From contig NC_092565.1 of assembly GCF_037975245.1 (NCBI RefSeq), positions 16,335,499 through 16,399,498 of the forward strand: a stretch of DNA of 64,000 nucleotides. The letters run 5' to 3'. Positions 47,202-56,534 of this stretch are shown piece by piece (positions within the stretch are counted from its first letter, which is position 1; each line of letters starts with the position of its first letter). The translations under genes were made by a program, and so were the position numbers. A model generated the notes under the pieces. That model worked only from the letters and a program-made list of their open reading frames with translations. It was not told the origin of the DNA and made no database searches. The DNA comes from Apostichopus japonicus (taxonomy: Eukaryota > Echinodermata > Holothuroidea > Aspidochirotida > Stichopodidae).

Positions 47202-48183
47202 CTATGTCCTCCTTCCACTTCTCCCGTATGGGCCTGGCGATCTGCCGGAACTCCGGCCTCTGGCTAAAAGATGGCCTCTTCCTCTGAAGCCTCCTCTGCC
47301 CCGGCGAGAACTCTCCCCATACTTGGGCATTACTTTGGCAGCCATTTTATTAGCATTTACAATATCCTTGAGCCCTTTAGAAATGTCATCTCCAAACAAA
47401 AACTTAGTCACTGGTACATTTTGGGAGCACAAGGTTGCAAAATCCCGACTTAAATCTGCTTTGATTAGCTCTCTCCGAGCAAGGTTTAGCTGTTAATTAC
47501 CTTGTGCCAATAACGCCAAGGTGTCGAAGAGTCCATGAACCTCTTTTTGAGGCCTGACCTTCCAAAAAATCTTTGATAGTGACAACCAAGGCGGTCATAC
47601 TTTTGACCAATACTGACTGCGCTTTTTGGACCTTTAAGTCTTTAGACCTAGTCCCTGGCTTTATTTGTCCCAAATAATTTGGTTTATGCGTGTCGGTTGT
47701 AAGATATCACAATTCCCAGGTTGCTTGTGGGCTCGAACTTTCTCGTTAAGTTTATCGTCAGACAGCTTTTCTGTCATCATTCCAGCAATAAAATCCGCAA
47801 TTTTAGGCGGCAGAGCAGGACCTGTATCACCTGCTAAGAAAGGCTCCACAACCGAATCCAGGAGGGTTTCCTCCTCCGGTGTATCTATCACGGACCCAGA
47901 ATAACACGCATTAAAAATACTCGATATTGTCATCGTCAATAGTATCAAGCCTTGCCCGTTTGGCTTCTGGCTGGTCCAAATTACCTTCGTTTTGAGGCCT
48001 ATGTTGAACTACCTCGGATACCATTTTCTTTATGTAATACGATATTTCAGGTGTTATTCCCGCTGGTCGGGATTCATCAGCCTTTTGCTGTAAAGTGTCT
48101 GCATTTTCAGACTCACAAAGTAACTCTTCTGAGAAATCAAGCTCCCCAGAATCCATGATCAGAATTTTCGAGGCTCGTCGCAA
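47202..48183 (-). pseudogene. DIRS gag-like region, broken
   Basis: Three open pieces in two frames (47911-48183, 47661-47948, 47202-47432) read as one protein. An acidic N-terminus is followed by the module PEEETLLDSVVEPFL, ADFIAGMMTEKLSDDKLNEK and CDILQPTRINQIIWDK, which I recognise as typical of gag-like ORF1 of DIRS elements in marine animals. The end is RG-rich and nucleic-acid-binding (RRGRGGFRGRGHLLARGR). It has stops and at least one frameshift and ends just before the reverse transcriptase. Confidence 0.7.
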
Positions 48184-48458
48184 TTATGCCTGTCCTCTTT
48201 ACACTAGCTTTCTGCAATTATGCCTAACCAGTTTAACAGACTTGTACAGAGCAATATAAGAGATCCTTATATCGTTCTACTATACACACGTTGGCTATTA
48301 CCGTAATGAAAATTAGAGAGCTGCTATCTAACCAGCAACTCAGAGACAAAAGAGCTATTATCTGCTGTGAACAAAGTCGTCCACGTACAGCAGACACAAA
48401 ATAGCGTAGTACTCTGGCTTAACTAAACCAGTCAATGATGTTGACGGTTCGAAGTCAA

Positions 48459-48528
48459 TCAGCACAATGACGGTATTTAGTCAGCCAGCGCTTCTCACGT
48501 GGTTCTGGAATGCAAAGCATGATGAGAT
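48459..48528 (-). repeat. DIRS 5' inverted terminal repeat
   Basis: Read on the minus strand: ATCTCATCATGCTTTGCATT, then CCAGAACCACGTGAGAAGCG and onward to CGTCATT. The outer 24 bases pair with 44287-44310, and the inner 36 bases match the 3' terminal repeat at 44102-44137 in inverted orientation. Confidence 0.85.
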
Positions 48529-48577
48529 TGAGTTCTAAATTTGGCGAGATATTCATCCACTTGTATCTAGTAAGAAG

Positions 48578-48915
48578 CTTACACACATAATCTATTTGAT
48601 CTTGTCAGGATAGGTTCATATCTATCCTGTTGCTTAGGATATTACACACATAATCTATTTGGTCTTATCAGGATAGGTTCATATCTATCCTGGTGCTGAC
48701 GGTCTTACACACATAATCTATTTGGTCTTGCCAGGATCGGTTCATATCTATCCTGGTGCTTAGGATATTACACACATAATCTATTTGGTCTTGACAGGAT
48801 AGGTCCATATCTATCCTGAAACTGACGGTGTTACACACATTATCTATTTGTTCTTGCCATGATAGTTTCATATCTATCCTGGTGTTGACGGTCTTACACA
48901 CATAATCACATAATC
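48578..48915. repeat. 63-bp hairpin minisatellite, array 1 (about 5 units)
   Basis: Units of the same family as 50629-51437: ACACATAATCTATTTGGTCT, then CAGGATAGGTTCATATCTAT, then a TGCTGACGGT linker. This array is more diverged. It starts about 50 bp after the DIRS element and is interrupted at 48917 by a SINE. A decayed remainder (AATCTATTTAATCTGGCCAG...) continues at about 49160-49235 on the other side. Confidence 0.9.
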
Positions 48916-48916
48916 A

Positions 48917-49166
48917 GGGAGTGTTAGCTCAGTGGTTAACGTCGGTGCCTTTCAATAATAAGGTCCCGAGTTCGAGTCACTTCAAGATTAATGTATGTCG
49001 TCCAGTTACAGAGTTGTTTACAATTTGCAATTCATAATCATGGACGTCAAAATATGAATCTATGAGACTGACTTCGGTCAGCTTGCGTTTTGATAAGCCA
49101 ATGATGGCCGCTTCGCGAGTTCCTGCTTGCAGGAGGATCTAAAAATACAAAATACGAATACAAAAT
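48917..49166 (+). mobile_element. tRNA-derived SINE (family S), full-length copy
   Basis: The head GGGAGTGTTAGCTCAGTGGT has the tRNA A-box (TAGCTCAGTGGTTAACG). The B-box GAGTTCGAGTC follows at about 48968-48978. The 5' GGGAGTG can pair with CACTTC at the end of the head, a relic of the acceptor stem, but the T stem is lost. The body (GATTAATGTATGTCGTCCAG, GGTCAGCTTGCG, GATAAGCCAATGATGGCC) ends in CCTGCTTGCAGGAGG, then an A-rich tail of ATACAAAATAC type. It lies inside the 63-bp satellite array. A second copy is at 56535-56718. Confidence 0.85.
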
Positions 49167-49390
49167 CTATTTAATCTGGCCAGGACTGGTTCATATATAA
49201 CCTATTGCTGTCTTACATACGTAATCTATTTGGTCGTCAGTTGCGAAATGTTGAAAAATTTAACCCGACAGTGCACCACCATACAACTTTGACGAATCAA
49301 CTGTGACAGAGCTTGTATAAGTTAATTAGTTCCTCTTTTTTTGTATTGTGTTTATAATCACGCTACCACAGACACCGTTGGAAAGAAGCA

Positions 49391-49398
49391 TATAAATA
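49391..49398 (+). promoter_or_regulatory. TATA box of the LRR gene
   Basis: A perfect TATAAATA lies 75 bp upstream of the ATG at 49466, giving an expected transcription start near 49422-49428 and a 5' UTR of about 40 bases. The spacing and the signal-peptide exon directly downstream support a real promoter. Confidence 0.6.
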
Positions 49399-49465
49399 AG
49401 AACGGTAGAACCGTTTTTTGTCAGACGACAATTCCCTCCGTGCACACGAATTGGCGGTTTAAGTG

Positions 49466-49562
49466 ATGGAACCGATACTGATTTGGTGTTACTTTCTTTT
49501 ATTAGGGTCCATGCAGGCAGTTAATCCAGTAACTGCTCTCAAGAATGACTGCCCGCTCGCAG
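49466..49562 (+). CDS. LRR protein gene, exon 1 (signal peptide)
   Basis: Encodes MEPILIWCYFLLLGSMQAVN, a classic secretory signal with a hydrophobic core (about residues 4-14) and likely cleavage after SMQA. It continues to NDCPLA. The exon ends in phase 1 at CAG|GTAAG (donor 49563), matching the phase of exon 2. A TATA box sits at the right distance upstream. The protein should enter the secretory pathway and carry its LRRs outside the cell. Confidence 0.8.
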
Positions 49563-50628
49563 GTAAGATGTATTTAATATTGCTCTCTCTGATTTTAAAA
49601 ATGTAGCTAAACCACTAAATCGTGGAATGGTATCAGGAGTGGGGAGACAAGTGCGACTTGCAATTTCTTTCTATAAAGAGATATAACAAAGAAATAAAGA
49701 CGAAAAAAGCTATACTTTAAGTACTTACCGACGTTTTATACGCTGTCATCCGTTGTTTTATGCCACTGGTCACTTGTACTAAGTAGTTTTTAAATGGAGT
49801 AATTCACATGCTGTTTATTTATTTATTCATTTCAACTTTTTTTGTGCCAGAGAGGGTTGCTCGGTTTGTTGAGACTTATCTCCACGAGGCCCTATTAAAT
49901 GTAGTTGTTCAAAACATATTGGTGTAAAATGCAATAATAAGTCTGAATGTATAAAAATCTAGATGTAAAAAGATGCATGTAAACTGAAAATAAAACTAAT
50001 TTAATAGATAGGTAACGGTAAACGAATAAATTGTTCCCCATGAAAAACATATACAAATAAAATAGGTTAGATGTTACATAGCTAAATATCATAAACTTAA
50101 GAATTTCAAAAATTGTAAGATCTTTAGAACATTTGTATAAATTAACATAAATATACAATTTCTTTCACAAATCTTTAAAACTGCTAAATTTGTGTGCATT
50201 TCTGTCAAATGGAGGCAACTCATTCCATTCTTTTGTAGCAATACATGAAACTCTTTTCTAATGTATTTCTGTCCTCTTGACGTCACAGACCGTAGAGGAT
50301 AATTGTGGCCATTTCATATGGCGGTATATATCTCATTCATATAATTGGGTGCTAATCCGTTAGGAGATTTAAATACAATAATTAATCGTTCATATATTGA
50401 ATGTACATCAAAAGAACATTAAAAGGTCACATTATCTTGCGTGATAAGTTGCGCTTAAGGTAATTATAGCAGCACTGTTTTTGCAGCTTAGTTATCGTAT
50501 TAATATATCCCTGATTACATGATCCCGATACAAGATTGCAGTAATCGAGGTACGGAAGAGTGTATCCATTATAATATAAAACTCAAGTTGGCACACCAGT
50601 ATATTGCTTCATTAGAAGGCCAACCTGG

Positions 50629-51437
50629 TGCTGACAGTCTTACACACATAATCTATTTGGTCTTGTCAGGATAGTTTCATACCTATCCTGGTGCTGACGG
50701 TCTTACATACATAATCTATTTGTTCTTGTCAGGACAGGTTAATACCTATCCTGATGCTGACGGTCTTACATACATAATCTATTTGGTCTTGTCAGGATAG
50801 GTTCATACCTATCCTGATGCTGACGGTCTTACATACATTATCTATTTGGTCTTGTCAGGATAGGTTCATACCTATCCTGATGCTGACGGTCTTACATACA
50901 TAATCTATTTGGTCTTGTCAGGATAGGTTCATACCTATTCTGATGCTGACGGTCTTACACACATAATCTATTTGATCTTGTCAGGATAGGTTCATACCTA
51001 TCCTGATGCTGACGGTCTTACATACATAATCTATTTGTTCTTGTCAGGACAGGTTCATACCTATCCTGATGCTGACGGTCTTACATACATAATCTATTTG
51101 GTCTTGTCAGGATAGGTTCATACCTATCCTGATGCTGACGGTCTTACATACATTATCTATTTGGTCTTGTCAGGATAGGTTCATACCTATCCTGATGCTG
51201 ACGGTCTTACATACATAATCTATTTGGTCTTGTCAGGATCCTGATGCTGACGGTATTACATACATAATCTATTTGGTCTTGCCAGGATAGGTTCATACCT
51301 ATCCTGGTGCTGACGGTATTACACACATAATCTATTTGATCTTGCCAGGATAGGTTTATACCTATCCTGGTGCTGAGGGTGTTACACACATAATCTGTTT
51401 GGTCTTGCCAGGATAGTTCATATCTATCCTGACACCT
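50629..51437. repeat. 63-bp hairpin minisatellite, array 2 (about 13 units)
   Basis: The period is exactly 63 bp for most units. Each unit has TCTTACATACATAATCTATT, then TGGTCTTGT, then the palindrome CAGGATAGGT-TCAT-ACCTATCCTG, then ATGCTGACGG. The palindrome gives a perfect 10-bp stem with a 4-nt loop in most copies, and compensating variants occur (ATATCTATCC). One unit near 51236 has lost the left half of the hairpin. The array lies inside the LINE, between the reverse transcriptase and C-terminal parts. Confidence 0.95.
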
Positions 51438-52105
51438 CAGAGCCTTTTACATTTAACATTTGCAAGTTGATTTACATTCATATGCACTTAGAAGGTCAGT
51501 ATTTGTTAATGTACGTTACCTTTGTCTTGAACAGACTACAGCATTTAGTTTCGTCTATATTTATTACCATCATATTATTACTACATCTATATATATATAT
51601 ATATATATTCGTATATCTTCATTTAATTTATGAGATAAGTCCGTTATGGTTTTCCCCACTAACATGGAAAAGTTGTATACGTCTCCATACATATCAGCGT
51701 TGCAGTGTGATCGACATAAATCAAAGTGATTAATATAGAGTAATAAACGGTAATGGACCAACAATAGATCCCTGCAGTGGCACACCGCTTTGCATGGTCA
51801 TGCAGGTTGAATGAACCCCATTATAACAAAGACGCTTTGAATTATATCACACAGGTAAGACTTTAACCGTACAAAACAATCTTTGGAGCATTGCTATAGT
51901 TTTTGTAACAATGTAGTAGCAAGGTTGACTTAATCAAACGCCTACGTAAATCTATTAGCATTGACTTACCAAAAGTCCTTTTTAGACATCCAACCGTCTA
52001 TCAATAACTAATAATGCTGTCTCACACGATTGCTTTGCCATGAATCCAGATTGTGCTACTCTTGGTAAATTAAACTGTTCAACCTTTCATGAAGAGATCC
52101 ATGTA

Positions 52106-52504
52106 CAGGGGTGTTGGAGCGGGGGGGGGGGGGCACTGGGGGCACGTTCCCCCACTTTTTTCCAAAATAGCAAATGTGCCTTACTGGCAAATAAAATGTG
52201 CCCATTTGATGAAGAACTGTCTTTTGGATTTCTTAAGCCTTTGTTATTTTAATATTTTATTTTAATAATTTAATTTTAGTCTGTACATGCTATTTCTAAA
52301 ATAGCATCCCGTATCTTGTTGTAGCACGGTTAACAATAAACAATCTCAATAAATAGTATTGATAGCATACTAACACATCATATATATTTAAGTGATATGG
52401 CCGGTGTGTATCAGTTTATAGTATAACGAGTGGTGGTTGTGGAATGAGGAAGTGCCCCTCTGATGTTGTGCTCCCACACTTTTTGGAAGCTTCCTACCCC
52501 CCTG
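52106..52504. mobile_element. hAT-type MITE nested in the LINE, 8-bp TSD
   Basis: A 399-bp element with ends CAGGGGTGTTGGAGC and TTCCTACCCCCCTG, flanked by a perfect duplication TCCATGTA (52098-52105 and 52505-52512). Removing it restores the LINE sequence across the site (TKMYMDLFMKG), so the order of events is LINE first, MITE later. It has a long G run and no coding capacity. Confidence 0.9.
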
Positions 52505-53989
52505 TCCATGTACATTTTTGTCCAAAATCTTTTTGAAACTACGGTTATCACTGATATTGGTCTATAATTCCACACGTCTAGTTTCGACCTATTGTCGTAG
52601 ATAGGTATCACTTTGGCCACCGTCCATCTGGACGCCGGGAAAACATATAAGTTGCGCACTTTTTTTTAACATGTTAGCGCTGATTTTATCGGTACCCGTA
52701 GCTTTTGAATTATCAAGATGCTGTAGATACCTAATAACAAATTCATGTGATACTTTAGGAATATTTAACAGAAATCAATTTGAAATCTCTGACAATACAT
52801 ATTGCTTTAACGTTTCCATACTTTTGTTTTCCTGTGAATTCTGGCTTGTCGCAAATTTGTTTGCTACAGATGTAAAAAGAAGTTAAAATAATTTGCGATA
52901 TCGATATCGTTATTGATATCTGTATCAAGTACCTGTAAGACAGATGTAGCCCAACATTGTCACGTATTCCCCATTGATTGTACATTTCTCAAAGCTTGCC
53001 AGATATATATTAATCTTTCCATTATTCTTTAAGATTTCATTTTTACAACGGGTCTGTTTGGCAAGTCTGTGTTGCAGTGTTTGAAGCTATTTTGACGATG
53101 GATATACTGTATGGGCTGGGTTAATAAGAACATTTCTTAGCACTTTATGTTCGTTGTAGAATAGAAGGAACATGTCTTGAGAAGTTTAACATTAAATGTT
53201 GATATATAACATAATTGCATTTTATTTTTTTGTAAATGTTTCATGATTAACAGCTTATTATCCTGCATAAAGCTTGATAACTTTCCAGATAATACAATAA
53301 CTTTATCAGCAATTGTTTTTATCAACAATGTTGTTATTATGGCATCGTCTATACCCGCGCTGTATCATACATTGCTTTCAGTGTGAGTTTGCATGCTGTG
53401 TCATTTGTTGAAAGCTACGGGCGATTGAATACTCCAAGAGTATCATATCCATATGATCCACTTCTGATTCGCTTCGTATGTGTAGTTTTGCAAATGAATG
53501 CTCTATATCACCTATCCACGTACAAATGGTGGAACATTTCCATGACTGACATTAAATATGTTTGACTAAAATAAAAACCTACTCCAAAATCATATGTATA
53601 TAGTAGCTTAATATATATCACCTCAACTTTCATTGCGACACGTATCCAGCGTGACTAAGTACAGTACCGTGAATGCATGGTATAGCCTTGTCAAATGTAA
53701 GTGCTATTTAAAACTCACAAAAAATACGTGTTGATCTCATAAACTTGAACTTCCTCAAAACGGAATTCCCTTATCTGGAAACGTGTTCTCTAAAAGGCAG
53801 TATTGCGTACTTTGTCTAGTGAGATTGTTGTTGCTTCTTGTACCATGTTCATTAATTCTATACTTCTTTCAATGTGGGGTCTTTTCCCCGCTTTTGCACT
53901 TCCCATTTGACTTTATCACGCTTTGTCTTTTGTATCTGAACCTGTTACTTTCCCTTGAACCCGAATAGTACGGTCGGCATCACATGATA

Positions 53990-54180
53990 TGGCAAGCCAT
54001 CAGTCTCAAATCGTGCAGGAATCGACATATACCGATTTAAATCGACATATACCAATTCATTAAACTGGAATAAGTCGATTTAAATCGGTAGAAGTCAATT
54101 TTAAGCTGCTGGAAACTGGTATAAGTCGAAGGAAATTGGTATATGTCGATTCCCCGCGATTTAAGACTGATGGCCCGCCA
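53990..54180. mobile_element. foldback MITE flanked by TA (mariner-like)
   Basis: The 191-bp palindromic element runs from TGGCAAGCCATCAGTCTCAA on the left to TTAAGACTGATGGCCCGCCA on the right, with inverted arms of about 45 bp (also AATCGACATATACC). Both sides are flanked by TA (53988-53989, 54181-54182), the Tc1/mariner target. The interior repeats ATCGACATATACC and its complement, so nearly the whole element can fold. Confidence 0.8.
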
Positions 54181-54329
54181 TAGCAGCCCTCCTCACACTA
54201 CATATCAAGTTGCTTTGCTGCAGCTAAAACTTTTGTCAGCCTAACGAGGGCGAATATCTCAGTCTATGATAACAACTGAGACATTTGTACCACTATTCAG
54301 CCCTGCAGGTTACTTCATATTCTTTACAG

Positions 54330-54476
54330 GCCATGCACTCGGACGAGGCTGACTTTATCAATAACGTTTCTCAAAGTGTGTGTACTTTAATGCCATTTCC
54401 AATGTGGGTATTTGTTCTCACGCTTGTTGCTACAATGTTAGGGTTTATTACTTTTGCAACAATCCGGCTTGAATAA
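54330..54476 (+). CDS. candidate 3'-terminal exon with one transmembrane segment
   Basis: After a good acceptor (CATATTCTTTACAG at 54329) the frame reads MHSDEADFINNVSQSVCTLM and then a hydrophobic stretch (WVFVLTLVATMLGFITFATI) ending in RLE and TAA at 54474. It could be an alternative last exon of the LRR gene, giving a membrane-anchored short form, an exon of another gene, or chance. No family is recognised. The required phase from LRR exon 1 (phase 1: two bases GC, then CATGCAC) would put it out of the ATG frame, which argues against direct splicing to exon 1. Confidence 0.3.
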   Translation, partial: AMHSDEADFINNVSQSVCTLMPFPMWVFVLTLVATMLGFITFATIRLE

Positions 54477-54826
54477 TTGTCTTCGTCGCTATTTTTCTTG
54501 TATATTATGCGGAATGACTTCACGAATAACACGATATCAATCCATGTTGGATCAACTTTATATTAAGGTCGCTATGTAGCTTTTTTAATTTTTACTTTTT
54601 ACTATAACGTTAACATTCATAGCAGCCTCTCAACTAAGATAATATACTATCTTGTTTAGAAGCTTTTGTCGTGAATGGACTGTTAAACTTGTTAACAAGA
54701 TTCAAATGCTGCATGCATTCTTGGCTGCTTTTATAGTGAGTCCATATGCTGGTAATCGTATTCTAGCAAATTAGTTACTTTAACTACTACTGTTGTCTCG
54801 TACTACAAGTCTGAATGTGTTGTTCG

Positions 54827-55055
54827 CAGGCGCGTAGCCAAGGGGGGGGGGGGTCGAAGGGGGCGACCGCCCCCCCCTTGAACATATTTTTTTTGTATGT
54901 TTTTATGATATCGCTAGTAATTTCAAGCTTCTAGATGGGAAGTGCCATTTCCAGCGATCTGGGAGGCAGTTTGAGCCAATTTTTTTTTTACGCATACCGC
55001 CAACTTATGGTGGCGCTACGCTTAGATAGTTTTCAATGCAGAATCTACGCGCCTG
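54827..55055. mobile_element. hAT-type MITE next to LRR exon 2, 8-bp TSD
   Basis: A 229-bp element with perfect 11-bp terminal repeats CAGGCGCGTAG / CTACGCGCCTG, flanked by a perfect duplication GTTGTTCG (54819-54826, 55056-55063). It contains a G run next to a C run (54841-54877). It ends only 63 bp before the start of exon 2 (55119), close enough to lie near the splice branch region. Confidence 0.93.
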
Positions 55056-55118
55056 GTTGTTCGACATATTTCCCAAGTTGATGTCTGTGTTACTATTTAT
55101 GAATTGATATCCATACAG

Positions 55119-55233
55119 ATGTTCCAGCGTGTGGACCAACAGGTGTTTGTAATTGCTCTGACAGTGAAGCTTATTGTGGGGATAAAGGTTTGGTTGCCTT
55201 GCCAAGAAACCTGTCATCCGACTTGCTTTACAT
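55119..55233 (+). CDS. LRR protein gene, exon 2 (LRRNT)
   Basis: Acceptor TATCCATACAG and donor GTAAGTG. It starts in phase 1, completing the split GAT codon of exon 1, and ends in phase 2. Encodes DVPACGPTGVCNCSDSEAYC followed by GDKGLVALPRNLSSDLLYI. The Cys pattern (C-x5-C-x-C-x7-C) and the ending L-x-x-LPxNL are those of an N-terminal LRR cap, as in LGR-type receptors and slit-like proteins. No LDLa module precedes it in the visible exons. Confidence 0.88.
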
Positions 55234-55867
55234 GTAAGTGTGAGTACGTAATTACACGTAGTATGTGACAAGTTCTAGGCCTATGTAACACCCGTAGGCT
55301 GGGATGTACGTTCAATGTTTCTTGGCTTCACCTCATGTGATTGGACCACTGTAGCAAGGTGTTAATTAAAGTAATAATTTTGGAGGTGGGCTATGATTTG
55401 GCCAATAAACACGTCGAATAAAATCCCATGATAGTGTCCGCCACGTCTCTAGGGCAACTTTTTCAGCCACGATAAGCGTTTGAATAAGAATTGTCTCATG
55501 ATCATTATACCTTCATTGTCAGCATTTTAATTTATTCAACTCAACAGCCAATCAAATTGAACTTTTGTCGTTTATTATGGAGTGATCGACATTGTAATTT
55601 GTAGGCAACCTAACTGTATATTTCTACTGATGTTTGTTTTGTTCCGATAAAATATACTGAAGGTAGTTTGTGTAAAGAAGTGCACGATCAAATGATATGT
55701 AAAAACTTCGAAATCCTGCCTACAACACTCACATGGCTCAAGCAGAATAATGTGCTAGAATTGACCTTAGAAACCCATATCTTACTTAAGTCATTTCAAA
55801 TTTTAGAGTGTCTTAAGGCGTCTTCGTTCTTTTACTCACGAGTTTATGCATTTTTCTTTCTGTACAG

Positions 55868-55939
55868 AACCTTTTTTAGGAATGCAATTGAATGTGTTCC
55901 CACGAACTTTTTCGAACGATTTACCAATCTGAAACAATT
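55868..55939 (+). CDS. LRR protein gene, exon 3 (LRR 1)
   Basis: A 72-bp exon, phase 2 to phase 2 (TGTACAG acceptor, GTAAGTA donor). Encodes TFFRNAIECVPTNFFERFTN and LKQL, one 24-residue leucine-rich repeat that joins LLYI of exon 2 in register. Confidence 0.9.
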
Positions 55940-56196
55940 GTAAGTATTTTCTTTCTTATATTCAGTTTCCAGGAGCATGACTGATACAGATTCTGGCCAC
56001 ACATAACTTGTATAGCAGTGTACAATGCAGTCACTAGCTTTCAATATGTACCATGATTGCAACTGAAATTCTTTAATTTGTATAGATTACTTTCATTATA
56101 AGAAGAATACTGTTATTTTTCATTTTGTGTATGATACATCAATTGATATATCACTTTATAAGAATATCTTGTTCTTCACTTATATTTCCTTCACAG

Positions 56197-56256
56197 ACAA
56201 TTCAATAAGAATCATATTCGAAGATCATTTCACCTTCCGAAAAGTCTAGACAAGCT
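56197..56256 (+). CDS. LRR protein gene, exon 4 (short LRR 2)
   Basis: A 60-bp exon, phase 2 to 2 (TTCCTTCACAG acceptor, GTGAGG donor). Encodes QFNKNHIRRSFHLPKSLDKL, a 20-residue repeat. The short length and the LPKSLDKL ending fit a short-type LRR. Confidence 0.85.
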
Positions 56257-56534
56257 GTGAGGAGAAAACGTTTGCAATACAACTAACTATTAAATATATT
56301 AATAGCTAAATATTTTAGAATACAGTTATTATTTTTTTAGTGTGTAAAATCTCAAATTTGGCCAGCTACTATTCGTGGTTCTAACGTTTTCTACTAAAAA
56401 AGTATAGCAAAACATAAGTTTCTTATATTTTGCAAGAAAGTATAGCTGTCTTTGTATATCTTTACGTGTATATAAGTATTCGGACAAACAGCTACCACAC
56501 TAGAAATATGAATGTGTATGTATGAATGTATTTT

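Larger units (their letters stand above)
44027..48528 (-). mobile_element. DIRS1-type tyrosine-recombinase retrotransposon, nearly full length, inactivated
   Basis: About 4.5 kb on the minus strand. Order from its 5' end (48528): inverted terminal repeat, gag-like region, reverse transcriptase-RNase H, overlapping tyrosine recombinase, internal complementary region, inverted terminal repeat (44027). The terminal repeats are inverted, not direct, which separates DIRS1-type from Ngaro/PAT-type elements (established classification). They share CACGTGAGAAGCGCTGGCTG and continue ACTAAATACCGTCATT. No DAM-like methyltransferase domain is seen between RNase H and recombinase. Frameshifts break gag, RT, RNase H and the recombinase C-terminus, several at homopolymers. 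DIRS elements recombine in through a circular intermediate and make no target duplication, and none is seen here. Confidence 0.92.
49812..53000 (-). pseudogene. degenerate LINE (non-LTR retrotransposon), minus strand
   Basis: Motifs appear in the expected order when read leftwards: LDNSKATGTDKISANMLKKS (about 52675-52735); FPASRWTVAKVIPI and WNYRPISVITVVSK (about 52555-52650); VPLQGSIVGPL (about 51755-51787); YINHFDLCRS and a decayed polymerase box MYGDVYNFS (about 51680-51735). Further on come LPYLDYCNLVSGSCNQGYIN (about 50520-50580), NGLAPNYMNEIY (about 50330-50365) and the C-terminal EWNELPPFDRNAHKFSSFK (about 50175-50235). A 3' UTR and AAATAAATAAATAAAC tail end at 49812. This is the layout of CR1/Jockey-like LINEs. 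Many stops and frameshifts show an old copy. A minisatellite (50629-51437) and a hAT MITE (52106-52504) sit inside it. The 5' end is approximate. Confidence 0.8.
49563..55118 (+). other. first intron of the LRR gene (5.6 kb, packed with insertions)
   Basis: The first 250 bp and 53001-53987 are AT-rich without features I recognise. The rest holds a minus-strand LINE, a 63-bp minisatellite, three MITEs and a possible foreign terminal exon, each listed separately. The exon phases on both sides agree (phase 1). Confidence 0.75.

Noticed and set aside
44517-48183. Ngaro/PAT-type assignment of the tyrosine-recombinase element
   Set aside because: Those have split direct repeats; here the termini are inverted and an internal complementary region is present.
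48668-48901. 77-codon repetitive open frame (RIDMxLSWQxQIDYVC pattern)
   Set aside because: Only the 63-bp satellite read through because 63 is a multiple of three.
48917-48985. Functional tRNA gene
   Set aside because: A and B boxes are present but the T stem does not pair and the anticodon loop has eight bases; the sequence continues into a SINE body seen again at 56535-56718.
50629-51437. CRISPR-like array
   Set aside because: The repeats are contiguous 63-bp units without unique spacers, in an animal genome; this is a minisatellite.
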